The translations under genes and the position numbers were made by a program. From Arthrobacter sp. Bi26 (lineage in GTDB: Bacteria; Actinomycetota; Actinomycetes; Actinomycetales; Micrococcaceae): DNA of 64,000 bases. The notes beneath the pieces were generated by a model. It was not told the origin of the DNA, did not search any database, and saw only the letters and a list, made by a program, of their open reading frames with translations. Shown here in pieces: positions 16,606 through 25,629 of this stretch. Every line of letters starts with the position of its first letter. Position 1 is the stretch's first letter. Location of the stretch: the NCBI RefSeq assembly GCF_918697925.1, contig NZ_CAKKMF010000002.1, forward strand, positions 1-64,000, in the 5' to 3' direction.

Positions 16606-18178
16606 GGACCCGGCCCGTGTCCGGAGAGCCATGTTTGGCGAGGGCGCTGTAATGGACGAGACGGCGGCGGCCCGACCACCGGGGCTCTCGCCACCGGTAG
16701 CCCACCCCTTTATCTACGAGATCAACACATGGGCATGGCTCGAATCCATCAGCGTGGAAGAAGACAAACCAATCGATCTGGGCTCCGTCCCGAACCTGCA
16801 CTGGGACGCGATTGCCGGACTGGGCTTCGATGCGGTCTGGTTGATGGGGGTCTGGCGTCGCAGCCCCGCCGGCATCGGGATCGCACTGGCAAATCCAGCC
16901 CTGCGGTCCGATTTCCAGGCCGCTCTGCCCGATTGGCGTGCCGAGGACGTCGTCGGGTCGCCGTACTGCGTCAGGGACTATGTGGTCGATGACCGCCTGG
17001 GTGGCCCTGCCGGGCTTTCCACCGCCCGGGAGGCGCTGGCGGCGCGGGGCCTCCGGCTGATCCTGGACTTCGTGCCCAACCATGTCGCACCGGATCATCC
17101 GTGGACCACGGGGGCGCCCGAGCTCTTCGTACCGGGAACTGCCGCGGACCGGGACCTGGATCCGTCATCCTTCGTCGAGGTCGGCGGCCGGGTGCTCGCC
17201 AACGGGCGGGACCCCTACTTCCCGGCGTGGCCGGATGTCGTTCAGCTCAACGCCTTCGACCCGGCCCTGCGGTCGGCGGCGGTGGAGACGGTGAAATCGA
17301 TCGCCGATCAGTGCGACGGGGTGCGGTGCGACATGGCAATGCTGGTCATGAACGACGTTTTCGCCCGCACCTGGGGTGCCCGGGTCGGTCCTGCGCCGAG
17401 CACAGAGTACTGGCCAACGCTGATCGCCGCCGTCCGTGAAACCAATCCCGGTTTCGTGTTCCTCGCCGAGGCCTATTGGAATCTTGAGTGGTCCCTGATG
17501 CAGCAGGGCTTCGATTACTGCTACGACAAGCGTTTGTATGACCGCCTTCTCGGCGATAATCCCGACGAGGTGCGGCTCCACCTGCAGGCCGAGCGCACGT
17601 ATCAGGACGCCCTTGTCCGGTTCGTGGAGAATCACGACGAGCCACGGGCCGCGACGGCGTTCGGGGCCGGCCGCGCACGGGCGGCGGCGGTGACGGCACT
17701 GACCCAGACTGGGGCCCGGCTCATCCACCACGGCCAGCTGTCGGGGTGGAGGGTACGCCTTCCGGTGTTCCTCGGCCGTTTCCCCACCGAACCGGCCGAT
17801 GACCAGCTCGCAGCCTTCTACCGCCGGCTCTTAGCGGCTGCCGCCGACCCGACCTTTCGGCACGGGCACTGGCAACCGTGTGAACGGTCGGGGTGGCCAG
17901 GCGAGAACAGCTTCGAACACCTGGTCGCCTGGAGCTGGGACGGTGCCACCCGGTGGCTGATCGTCGTGAATCTGAGCGATGCGCCAGCAACAGGTCACGT
18001 GAGAGTACCGTGGCCGGACCTGCGTGGTAACCGGTGGCAGCTCACCGACCCGACCCAAGACATGAGTTTCGACCGCGCCGGCGACGATCTCGTCGACGGG
18101 CTGTTCGTCGGACTTGACGCATGGCAATGGCATTTGCTCCGCCTCGACCCATCGCCAGAACACGCTGACCACGACTGA
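16589..18178 (+). CDS. GH13 alpha-amylase-family glycosyl hydrolase
   Basis: About 529 residues with all four GH13 regions: LILDFVPNHV (region I), DGVRCDMAML (region II, nucleophile D), FVFLAEAYW (region III, acid/base E) and FVENHDEPRA (region IV). Family members hydrolyse or transfer alpha-glucosyl units. The start is uncertain: ATG 16589 overlaps the upstream gene, while 16631 (GGAGAG) and 16652 (GAGGG) have better ribosome sites and lose only unconserved residues. It works next to the GH63-like enzyme and an MFS exporter, perhaps in turnover of an alpha-glucoside osmolyte or storage sugar. Confidence 0.87.
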   Translation: MSSETKDPARVRRAMFGEGAVMDETAAARPPGLSPPVAHPFIYEINTWAWLESISVEEDKPIDLGSVPNLHWDAIAGLGFDAVWLMGVWRRSPAGIGIALANPALRSDFQAALPDWRAEDVVGSPYCVRDYVVDDRLGGPAGLSTAREALAARGLRLILDFVPNHVAPDHPWTTGAPELFVPGTAADRDLDPSSFVEVGGRVLANGRDPYFPAWPDVVQLNAFDPALRSAAVETVKSIADQCDGVRCDMAMLVMNDVFARTWGARVGPAPSTEYWPTLIAAVRETNPGFVFLAEAYWNLEWSLMQQGFDYCYDKRLYDRLLGDNPDEVRLHLQAERTYQDALVRFVENHDEPRAATAFGAGRARAAAVTALTQTGARLIHHGQLSGWRVRLPVFLGRFPTEPADDQLAAFYRRLLAAAADPTFRHGHWQPCERSGWPGENSFEHLVAWSWDGATRWLIVVNLSDAPATGHVRVPWPDLRGNRWQLTDPTQDMSFDRAGDDLVDGLFVGLDAWQWHLLRLDPSPEHADHD

Positions 18179-18290
18179 CGGGGCCCCGGGCGACCGCCGT
18201 GTGCCGTCCCGGCGAGACGAACGACGGTCACCCCCGCACTCCAGCGATCCGCCGTCGGAGGGCATCGCGCCACCTCGAAAGGAGCTCGAA

Positions 18291-19688
18291 ATGGCCGGAA
18301 ACGTCGTCATAGGCCGGACGAAACAGGAGCTGGGCAGGGTGCTGGTGCCGCTCGCCCTGGCGCAGTTCATCTGCAGCTTCGCGGGCTCGAACATGAACGT
18401 GATGATCAATGACATGAGCGAGGATCTGAACACAACCGTCGAGGGAATCCAGACGGCCATCACGATCTTCTTGCTGGTCATGGCCGCGCTGATGATTCCG
18501 GGCGGCAAGCTGACCGATCTCTGGGGTCGCAAGAGACTATTTATCATCGGACTCTCGCTGTACGGGGTCGGGGCGGTGACAAGTGCGGTGGCGCCGAACT
18601 TGTTCGTGCTGATCATCGGCAACTCGATCCTGGAAGGTGTCGGGACGGCACTGCTGATCCCACCCGTCTACATTCTGACGACCATGCTGTTCACGGACGT
18701 GACCTCCCGGGCTAAGGCATTCGGAGTGATCAGCGGCATGGGCGGAATCGGGGCGGCCGCGGGGCCGCTGATCGGCGGGCTCATCAGCACCGCGATCAGC
18801 TGGCGGGCGGCTTTCATCTTCCAGGCGCTGATCATCGTGATCATCATCTTGCTCAGCCGCCGCGCGGTTCAGGACCCGGTGCCCGCGGATCCGAGCAAGC
18901 CGTTCGACTCCATGGGGGCTGTGCTCTCCGCCGCGGGGCTGGTGGTCCTCGTCACCGGCATCATGCTGGCGGACAACGACCTGCTGCTGATGGCGGTCTT
19001 CATGGCTGCCGGCGCGCTGCTGCTGCTCTGGTTCTTCATCCACGTGCGCGCCAAGGAGCGCAAGGGTGAGGAGCCGCTGCTGTCCACCGGGCTCTTCCGG
19101 AATCGAACATCGAATCTCGGTCTCATCACGCAGAACGTGCAATGGCTCCTCCTGCTGGGGACCTCATTCGTCGTGTCGGCGTACCTCCAAGTCGTGCGAG
19201 GGTACAACGCGATCGAGACCGGGGTGATCTTCACGGCGGCCACCGCCGGCATCCTGGTCTCGTCAATCGCTGCCGAGCGGCTCGCGAGGAGGCACAAGCA
19301 ACGCACCCTGGTCATCGTCGGCTTCATCGTCACGCTGTGCGGGATCGCCTTGCTCGTCGCCATGGTGAACGGGAATCCGACCGCGTGGGCCTTCGCCCCC
19401 GGGCTTCTGCTGATCGGGCTGGGAGTGGGCGCGATGCTAACCCCGTCCGTCAACCTGGTCCAGTCGAGCTTCCCCGATGAGCTGCAGGGCGAGATCTCCG
19501 GCCTGTCGCGCAGCGTGTCGAACCTGGGCTCATCGCTCGGCACTGCCGTGGCGGGGACGATCCTCATCACGTGGTCGTACGGTCTCGCGATGATCACCCT
19601 CGCCGTGTTGGGACTCGTTGGGCTCGTGGCAGCGTTCATGCTCCCCATCAACCTGGTTCCTGCGAAGTCCGGCGCCCCGGCCGACTGA
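18291..19688 (+). CDS. MFS transporter (drug:H+ antiporter type)
   Basis: 465 residues with 12-14 predicted spans. The motif A signature is seen in PGGKLTDLWGRKRLFIIG, and motif C-like glycine-rich sequence lies around GMGGIGAAAGPLIGGL, which is typical of proton-coupled drug exporters. A near-perfect AAAGGAGCTCG precedes the ATG at 18291. It lies 112 bases after the GH13 gene in the same direction. The substrate is not evident; sugar export or drug efflux are both possible. Confidence 0.87.
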   Translation: MAGNVVIGRTKQELGRVLVPLALAQFICSFAGSNMNVMINDMSEDLNTTVEGIQTAITIFLLVMAALMIPGGKLTDLWGRKRLFIIGLSLYGVGAVTSAVAPNLFVLIIGNSILEGVGTALLIPPVYILTTMLFTDVTSRAKAFGVISGMGGIGAAAGPLIGGLISTAISWRAAFIFQALIIVIIILLSRRAVQDPVPADPSKPFDSMGAVLSAAGLVVLVTGIMLADNDLLLMAVFMAAGALLLLWFFIHVRAKERKGEEPLLSTGLFRNRTSNLGLITQNVQWLLLLGTSFVVSAYLQVVRGYNAIETGVIFTAATAGILVSSIAAERLARRHKQRTLVIVGFIVTLCGIALLVAMVNGNPTAWAFAPGLLLIGLGVGAMLTPSVNLVQSSFPDELQGEISGLSRSVSNLGSSLGTAVAGTILITWSYGLAMITLAVLGLVGLVAAFMLPINLVPAKSGAPAD

Positions 19689-19781
19689 CCCGGCGTGCGC
19701 GACGGGTAGCAGGGCGGGGACGCCGGCCACGCTTCACCCTGGGAAAAGGAAATCTGGGGTGCCGCGTCGATGCTGCAGGGG

Positions 19782-19934
19782 TTACGGCTCCTCGAGCCGG
19801 TGGTCTTCTACGCGAAAGTCCGCCGGGCCGGCGGACGGGCCTGCTGTCAGCAGGCTCAGCTCCAGCACGTCCTCGAGCTGGCTGGCGCCAGGGGCGACGG
19901 TGTCTTCCTCGGTCATGCGGATCTCATCGGCCAC
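19782..19934 (-). CDS. Possible 50-residue small protein
   Basis: A GTG with AAGGAA upstream opens MADEIRMTEEDTVAPG...SQLEDVLELSLLTAG and ends DHRLEEP. An internal ATG follows six codons later. It is acidic and helical with no cysteine or membrane span. Third-position G/C is high, as in neighbouring genes, which supports coding. I do not recognise it. Apart from this and the terminator at 20101, the 19689-20130 interval shows nothing. Confidence 0.4.
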   Translation of the reverse strand: MADEIRMTEEDTVAPGASQLEDVLELSLLTAGPSAGPADFRVEDHRLEEP

Positions 19935-20100
19935 AGCTGGGATTCCTTGCCTGGGGTGTCGGACGGCGGGGTCCTTAACCCTAGCGGGAGTTCCTGCGCA
20001 TTCGCCGGTGTTGGGGCTGCGCCAGCGTTACCGGCGGCCGGCGCAGCGGCGTGGCGGCGTGGCGGAGGCCGGCGCGCACCTGGGGAGGATTCCGACGAGT

Positions 20101-20131
20101 AAGGCCGGACCCTGATGTGTGGGCCCGGCCT
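20101..20131. terminator. Hairpin at the end of the DUF4192 gene
   Basis: AAGGCCGGACCC and GGGCCCGGCCT pair with one mismatch around an eight-base loop. The right arm touches the stop codon of the leftward DUF4192 reading frame. There is no T-run. Confidence 0.5.
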
Positions 20132-21367
20132 CAGTTCCTCCGGTTAGCGGTTCTTGGGCGGGCGTAGGACTTTTCCGGGTTCCGCGCGCAGTCAGCGACG
20201 AGTCCGCGGTTCACGAGTTCGGCCAGCAGCAAGGCGAGGCGGTAGTCGGTGGCGTCGTCCAGTGCCAGCTTGAAGTACCGGGCGGCGAAGCTGGACTTGC
20301 CTTTGAGCCATTCCAGCCAGCCGATCAGGCACAGCATCGGGGCACGCTGTCCTTCGGGGGTTGCCTTCATCAGTTCGAACGCGACTTCCTGGGCGGTATC
20401 CACGCGTGCCCAGTCCGGGCGGGCAGGGAACACTCCAAGCATGACGGCCGTGAACTGATCCGGTGCACTGGTGATGACGTCAGTCATCAGGCAGTCTCGA
20501 GCGGTGGGGTGCTGGAATGCTCCTGCCAGTTCCTGCGCGATCCGGGCGGTCAGGGTGGCGGGGTTCCCCAGCACCTGGGCCCACGCGTCGCGACTGTTCT
20601 CCAGCCCTTCAGGCCATCCATCGGGGCGGTAGGCCGCGATGGCTTCGCGGGTTCCCGCGTCCCCGGTGAACGGTGCCGGTTCCGTGAATCCGCTGACGTT
20701 GCTTCCGGCGTAGATCACGGCGGCGTTTCCGGTGCTGGCGGTGATCGCGTCCAGGGGCTGCTCAGAACAGCACAGCGGGTTGGTGCAGAGGTAGTTCATC
20801 CAGACTTCGGCGGTCACCATCCACGCGTCCCGCAACGGAATCCCTGCGGTGGCCCGTTCGGTGCGCAGTGCGGCGACGTGATCGGAGTAGGAGCGCGGGA
20901 TATTTGAGCTGTTTTCGTCGGCGTAGCCGACCGGCGTCCGGGCGTAGGCCAGCGGGTCGGTGCCGAACGGGGCGTCCATGCGGAGCGTGGCACGGAGCTG
21001 GTTTCCCTGCATGGTCAGCACGCGGCGGTCTTGCTAACACTCTTCACAAGAAACCTCCATCCTTTGGTTGCGTAAAGGCTGGCCGGCGCATCTTGGGGGC
21101 AGGCGCCGACCAGCACTTACAGCGGAAGGCCGGCCGGATGCCTGGTGGGGGTCCAAGCTCCGGCGGCGCTTACAAAGCCGTAATCGCTGGGGAACCCCGA
21201 AAGGTTACGCACCAATCGGAGTTTCTTTTTTCTTCCTTCGGCGCCTCTCCCTGCGTGTGCGGGAAAAACGCGAGGATGTCGTCGGCGGCGGAGAACCGCG
21301 AAGTCCCTGATGCCATGGCCGTCGCCGACTCGAACGTCATGGCTCTGATCACCTCCGGCATGAGCAC
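20131..21367 (-). pseudogene. DUF4192 family gene interrupted by a small inverted-repeat element
   Basis: The leftward frame from 21021 gives 296 residues with DUF4192 landmarks: VLTMQGNQLRATLRMDAP, EVWMNYLCTNPLCCSEQPLD, and the C-terminal WLEWLKGKSSFAARYF plus ATDYRLALLLAELVNRGL. DUF4192 proteins normally begin with a DILA-x-x-PHTLGF-x-P segment. That segment is found further upstream on the same strand but in another frame (SAADDILAFFPHTQGEAPKE, about 21230-21300). The two parts are separated by about 190 bases with in-frame stops. The gene therefore looks split; the 3' part may still be translated from GTG 21021. DUF4192 function is unknown. Confidence 0.65.
21048..21228. mobile_element. 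MITE-like insertion inside the DUF4192 gene
   Basis: Left end AGAAACCTCC plus TTGGTTGCGTAA (21064-21075) and right end TTACGCACCAA (21205-21215) plus GGAGTTTCT form imperfect terminal inverted repeats of about 22-27 bases. The 130-base interior has no coding frame. The element sits exactly where the two DUF4192 halves part. I could not identify a target-site duplication, so the boundaries are approximate and the mobile nature is inferred. Confidence 0.45.
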
Positions 21368-21503
21368 CGCCTAGGACGAAGAGCAGACACCGCAACTCGC
21401 GACACGGGCTCTGTCCGACAGGAAGGGCGCCACTTTCGTAGACTCAATGGAGATCCGACACGTCTCCTCTGTAGAGACAAGCCCGCCACAGGAAGAACCA
21501 TCG

Positions 21504-22280
21504 ATGAAGATTATCGTCCTAGTAAAGGAGGTCCCCGACACGTACGGGGACCGAAAACTGAACCTTGAAACAGGCCTCGCCGATCGAGAAGCCAGCGAGA
21601 CAGTCATTGATGAGATCGGTGAGCGGGCCTTGGAGCTGGCATTGACGTACGCCGACGCGAACGAGGGCACTGAGGTCGCAGTCCTCTCCCTCGCCCCCGA
21701 GGGTGCGACGGCAACGATACGCAAGGGGCTGGCGATGGGAGCGGGCAGCGCCACCCACATCTCCGACGAGGCGCTCCGGGGTGCGGATCTTGGACTTACC
21801 GCCGAAACCCTCGCGGCAGCGATCCGTCGCGTTGAGTTTGACCTTGTGATCACCGGCAACGTCTCCACCGATGGATCCGGCGGCATGATTCCCGCGATGC
21901 TCGCAGAATTGCTTGACGTGCCGCTTGCTACCGGCCTCAGCTCCGTACAGATCAGCGACGGCGCGGTGTCCGGCTCCAGGCCCGTTGAATCCGGCGTGCA
22001 GCAGGTATCGGCGACCCTGCCGGCGGTGATTTCCATTACCGAGGCGCTTCCCGGGCCGCGCTTCCCGAACTTCAAAGGAATTATGGCCGCGAAGAAGAAG
22101 CCCGTTGAGGTGCTGACCCTCGCAGACCTCGGGGTCACGGCCGACAACCCGGACGCGGCGCGTTCGATCATGCTGACCGTTGCAGAAAAGCCCCCGCACG
22201 CGGCGGGCGTCAAGATCATTGACGAGGGTGATGCCGGCGAGAAGCTCGCCGACTTCCTCATCGAAAACCGACTGGCCTAA
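21504..22280 (+). CDS. etfB: Electron transfer flavoprotein beta subunit
   Basis: 258 residues starting MKIIVLVKEVPDTYGDRKL. The nucleotide-binding region appears as VLSLAPEGATATIRKGLAMG, and the ETF-beta signature region is ISITEALPGPRFPNFKGIMAAKKK. EtfB binds AMP and, with EtfA and FAD, carries electrons from acyl-CoA and other dehydrogenases to the quinone pool. The ATG at 21504 has GGAAGA upstream; the frame opens earlier but without homology. It is 11 bases from etfA and in operon with a membrane cytochrome b. Confidence 0.96.
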   Translation: MKIIVLVKEVPDTYGDRKLNLETGLADREASETVIDEIGERALELALTYADANEGTEVAVLSLAPEGATATIRKGLAMGAGSATHISDEALRGADLGLTAETLAAAIRRVEFDLVITGNVSTDGSGGMIPAMLAELLDVPLATGLSSVQISDGAVSGSRPVESGVQQVSATLPAVISITEALPGPRFPNFKGIMAAKKKPVEVLTLADLGVTADNPDAARSIMLTVAEKPPHAAGVKIIDEGDAGEKLADFLIENRLA

Positions 22281-22291
22281 GGACTAACGAC

Positions 22292-23269
22292 ATGACTGAT
22301 TTTCCTCGTGACGCAATCCTCGTCGTCGTAGAAGCCCAGGCTTCGGGTGAACTCGAGAAGGCAGCCCCCGGACTCTTCGGCGCTGCCGCTGCCGTTGGCA
22401 CGCCAGTTGCCTTGGTACTTGCCGCACCCGGTGCCGGGAGCGCCGCCGAGGCCGCGGTCCTCGGTGCCGCGCACGTACTGATCGCCGAGACGCCGGATCC
22501 GTCAGCGCTCGGAGTGCCGAGCGTTGACGCGCTTGCCGCCGCCGTGGAGCAGGTGCAGCCGGACGCGATCCTGATTTCGCATTCCCTGAATGGGCGCGAC
22601 CTTGCCGGCCGTTACGCTGCACGTTCGCGTGCGGCGATCTCTGCCGATGCGATCGGCGTATCACGTGATGACGAGGGCGTCGTGGCACACCACTCCGTCT
22701 ACGGCGGTGCCTACAACGTGACGTCAACGTCCACGTTCGGGGCGCCCGTCATTACGGTCCGCCAAGGCTCCGTCGATGCACGTGCCACGGCTCAGCCGCA
22801 GGCGTCGGAGACCTTGGCCGTGACGCCCTCCGGGAAGCCGGCCGCCCGGATCGACTCGTTCGAGGAGGCAGTTGCCGCCACCTCGCGGCCGGAGCTGCGT
22901 GGTGCCGCCAAGGTTGTCGCGGGTGGCCGCGGCCTCGGGTCGGAGGAACAGTTCGCCCTCGTCGGACAGCTCGCCGATACCCTCGGTGCAGCCGTTGGTG
23001 CCTCGCGCGCCGCGGTGGATGCGGGCTACATCCCGCAGTCGCATCAGGTCGGCCAGACCGGGGTTTCCGTGTCGTCACAGCTGTATATCGCGCTGGGCAT
23101 TTCCGGCGCGATTCAGCACCGGGCCGGCATGCAGACCGCGAAGACGATCGTCGCCATCAACAAGGATTCAGACGCGCCGATCTTCGAGATCGCCGACTAT
23201 GGTGTGGTCGGCGACCTCTTCAAGGTTGTGCCCCAGCTGATTAGCGCCCTTGAGGCTCGGAAGAAGTAA
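22292..23269 (+). CDS. etfA: Electron transfer flavoprotein alpha subunit
   Basis: 325 residues. The C-terminal FAD domain shows the ETF-alpha signature: VVAGGRGLGSEEQFALV, then GQTGVSVSSQLYIALGISG, IQHRAGMQTAKTIVAIN and DAPIFEIADYGVVGDL. It pairs with EtfB to hold FAD and pass single electrons. It is followed after two bases by the cytochrome b gene, so the three are translated as a unit. No FixC/ETF-quinone-oxidoreductase gene is present in the window. Confidence 0.96.
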   Translation: MTDFPRDAILVVVEAQASGELEKAAPGLFGAAAAVGTPVALVLAAPGAGSAAEAAVLGAAHVLIAETPDPSALGVPSVDALAAAVEQVQPDAILISHSLNGRDLAGRYAARSRAAISADAIGVSRDDEGVVAHHSVYGGAYNVTSTSTFGAPVITVRQGSVDARATAQPQASETLAVTPSGKPAARIDSFEEAVAATSRPELRGAAKVVAGGRGLGSEEQFALVGQLADTLGAAVGASRAAVDAGYIPQSHQVGQTGVSVSSQLYIALGISGAIQHRAGMQTAKTIVAINKDSDAPIFEIADYGVVGDLFKVVPQLISALEARKK

Positions 23270-23271
23270 AG

Positions 23272-24957
23272 ATGGCAACTCAGTCTCGGTCCATCCGGCG
23301 TGGCCTGCCGCGCGTCGAAGGCGGTGACCCCTGGCCTCCAGCAGGCGAGGCGCCCGCCCGCATTGTCACGGCAGGAACGGCCGCCGCGCCGGCGTCTGAT
23401 TCAGGGGCGGGACCGGTCACCGCCGGGCCAGCGGCCGCCGCGCCCCCCGCGCCCGCGGCTGCCGCCGCTGCCTTGGAAACGGCACCGGGTGCGACGGCGG
23501 TGTCCGCTCCGGTCCCGGCCGTGAGCTCCGGCGCCGCGGTGCCGCGGCAGCTTCGCCGCGGCCTGCCCCGCCTGCCGGGCGGCGAACCTTGGCCGCCAGC
23601 AGGCGAGGTTCCGGTATCAGTGGCGGCTCTGTCCGGGGCTCCCGCCGCAGGCGCGCCGGCCGCAGCTGCTGTTACGGCTGCTGCCGCAGGTGCTGCTGAG
23701 AAAGCAGTGCCGGCAGCAGCGTCGACTGCAGTTGCCCCGGCCACCGCACCCGTCCCACTGGCAATGGGAACCACGTCGCTTCGCCGCGGGCTTCCCCGCG
23801 TGCCGGGCGGCGAGCCGTGGCCGCCGGCTGGACTTGCGCCGTCGCCCGCTGCCGCCCCTGCGGTGCAGGCGGAGCCCGAACTCATCGCTCCGGCCCATCC
23901 CTCGGCCCCGGCTGCCAGTGTGGTGGAGACCGTTGCCGAGGCGGAGCCGCCGGCGGTCGCGAGTGCACCCGCGGTCCCCGCCGCCCCTCCCGCCGCGCCG
24001 GCACCGGCACCGGCTGCCGTTACTGAAAAGCCCGTGAGGCCAAAAGCCGAGCCGAGGCTTTACGGGTCGCGCACCCTGGGTCAGTGGATCAAGCTCGTCG
24101 TGCTCCTCGCCGTCGGCGCCGTGGCCGCCGCAGCAATTCTTGTGCTCGCCGCGCGCGGTGTGACGACGCTGCCGGGCGTGTCGGAGTTCCTCGAAAAGTA
24201 CCCCGGCGCGTACGACCTGCCCGATACGGCCGAGCCCGGGTTCCCGTGGTGGGCGCAGTGGGCGCACTTCTTCAACATCTTCCTGATGGTGCTCATCATT
24301 CGCTCCGGCTACCAGGTGCGCACTGAGCAGAAGCCACCCGCGTTCTGGACGCCGAAGCGCGGTGGCAAGAAGATCAGCATCAACCTTTGGCTGCACCAGT
24401 CGCTGGATATTCTGTGGCTGGCCAACGGACTCATCTTTGTGGTGCTGCTGTTTGCCTCGGGCCGCTGGATGCGAATCGTACCGACCAGCTGGGAGGCGTT
24501 CCCGAACACACTCTCCGCGCTCCTGCAGTACATGACACTCGACTGGCCCGTTGAGACCGGCTGGGTGAACTACAACAGCCTGCAGCAGCTCATGTACTTC
24601 CTCGTGGTGTTCATCGCGGCCCCGCTCGCGGCGATCACTGGTGTGCGCATGAGCGAGTTCTGGCCGAAGGACGCGAAGGCGCTGAACAAGATCTACCCGG
24701 TGGAGGTTGCGCGCGCGATTCACTTCCCGACGATGCTGTTTTTCGTGCTGTTCATTCTCATCCACGTGTTCCTGGTGTTCGCGACCGGTGCGCTGCGCAA
24801 CCTGAACCACATGTTCGGCGGCACCGACGTGGTGAACTGGGTCGGCTTCTGGCTCTTCGCGGCCGCAATCGCCGTCACGGCGGCCGGGTGGTACGCCGCC
24901 CGCCCGCTCGTGCTCGCACCAATCGCGAAGCTGTTCGGTCAGGTGAGCAGCCGCTAG
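23272..24957 (+). CDS. Membrane cytochrome b/b6-domain protein with triple RRGLPR-PWPPAG repeat tail
   Basis: 561 residues in two parts. Residues 1-260 are Ala/Pro-rich and carry three copies of RRGLPRxxGGxPWPPAG (starting at about R9, R95 and R171). Residues 265-561 hold a first span (LVVLLAVGAVAAAAILVL) and further membrane helices with candidate haem histidines (WAHFFNIFLM, WLHQSLDILW, RAIHFPTMLF, LIHVFLVF), as in cytochrome b561/DUF4405-type proteins. Position directly after etfBA suggests it takes electrons from ETF into the membrane quinone pool. This role is inferred from linkage only. The repeat tail is probably cytoplasmic and could bind ETF or a partner. Confidence 0.85.
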   Translation: MATQSRSIRRGLPRVEGGDPWPPAGEAPARIVTAGTAAAPASDSGAGPVTAGPAAAAPPAPAAAAAALETAPGATAVSAPVPAVSSGAAVPRQLRRGLPRLPGGEPWPPAGEVPVSVAALSGAPAAGAPAAAAVTAAAAGAAEKAVPAAASTAVAPATAPVPLAMGTTSLRRGLPRVPGGEPWPPAGLAPSPAAAPAVQAEPELIAPAHPSAPAASVVETVAEAEPPAVASAPAVPAAPPAAPAPAPAAVTEKPVRPKAEPRLYGSRTLGQWIKLVVLLAVGAVAAAAILVLAARGVTTLPGVSEFLEKYPGAYDLPDTAEPGFPWWAQWAHFFNIFLMVLIIRSGYQVRTEQKPPAFWTPKRGGKKISINLWLHQSLDILWLANGLIFVVLLFASGRWMRIVPTSWEAFPNTLSALLQYMTLDWPVETGWVNYNSLQQLMYFLVVFIAAPLAAITGVRMSEFWPKDAKALNKIYPVEVARAIHFPTMLFFVLFILIHVFLVFATGALRNLNHMFGGTDVVNWVGFWLFAAAIAVTAAGWYAARPLVLAPIAKLFGQVSSR

Positions 24958-24971
24958 GCTTCACCGCCTAC

Positions 24972-25030
24972 ACAGGGAGGATCCCGCGCCATACACAGCT
25001 CAGGCTCTCTGGCACGGGATCCTCACCTGT
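24972..25030. terminator. Long hairpin terminator after the etf operon
   Basis: GAGGATCCCGCGCCA (24977-24991) pairs with its near-complement ending at 25024, with one mismatch, and the stem extends through ACAGG/CCTGT with a bulge. The loop is about 18 bases. It separates the etf operon from the convergent 104-residue gene. Confidence 0.75.
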
Positions 25031-25056
25031 CGTGATCCTGATCCAACGGGTCGCTT

Positions 25057-25371
25057 CTAGCCCGGCGGAGGGAGGGCACCATAGGTATTTGGCACCGCAT
25101 GGGGATTGACCGGCCGGTCCTCGTCGGCTGAGGAGGGCTCCCTGGTGTCGTAGCTGCGCGCCGTTCGCAGGTTCCGGGGTCGTTTGTGCAGACCCACCGC
25201 GACAAAACCGAGCCCACCGACCAGAAGACCCAGTCCGAGGACGAACAGCGCCACCGCACCCTGTCCTGCGATGCCCGAGAACACGTCAAACAACGGCATC
25301 GGCAGGACGAACACCGTGGCCGCCAGGGCTATTGAGCCCACTGCAATTTGCCATGTCCCCTTGGGCTTCAT
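25057..25371 (-). CDS. Small two-span membrane protein
   Basis: 104 residues. Two hydrophobic helices (IAVGSIALAATVFVLPMPLF and AVALFVLGLGLLVGGLGFVA) are followed by a basic loop (HKRPRNLRTARSYD) and a polar, Pro-rich tail. The ATG at 25371 has GGAGGGGG upstream. Family not recognised; it could be a small envelope or transporter-associated protein. Confidence 0.75.
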   Translation of the reverse strand: MKPKGTWQIAVGSIALAATVFVLPMPLFDVFSGIAGQGAVALFVLGLGLLVGGLGFVAVGLHKRPRNLRTARSYDTREPSSADEDRPVNPHAVPNTYGALPPPG

Positions 25372-25472
25372 GGTTCCCCCTCCATGTCTTGCGTGTCAGC
25401 CTTGCGCCCCAGTAAACCCGACGCGTGCTCATTTAGAAAGGGCCGCCACGGACACCGAGTAAGGGGAGACGT

Positions 25473-25575
25473 CGCGGACGACGGCGGGACTTCCCGACGT
25501 CGTCCGCTGGCGTGGGGTGCCGCTCCCCTACAGCGCCGGCCAGCCGCCGTCGAAGGCAGCGGCGCAAGCCAAAAG
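25473..25575. repeat. Palindrome-family copy A with SDR-tail remnant
   Basis: A palindrome with arms GCGGACGACGGCGGGA (left) and TCCCGACGTCGTCCGC (right), 25473-25508, is followed by TGCCGCTCCCCTACAGC and a CAGCCGCCGTCG segment. Read on the minus strand, this is the end of an SDR gene (..DGGW.AL*). It lies between the two-span membrane gene and the glutamine-synthetase gene. Confidence 0.7.
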
Positions 25576-25629
25576 TCGGCACATCTTTCGAACCTTTCAT
25601 TGGACGGGGAGTCGCCGCATGATAGGCGC

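Noticed and set aside
23617..24810. 397-codon leftward frame inside the cytochrome gene
   Set aside because: It is His/Arg/Gly-rich antisense translation of the Ala/Pro tail; the plus-strand cytochrome is certain.
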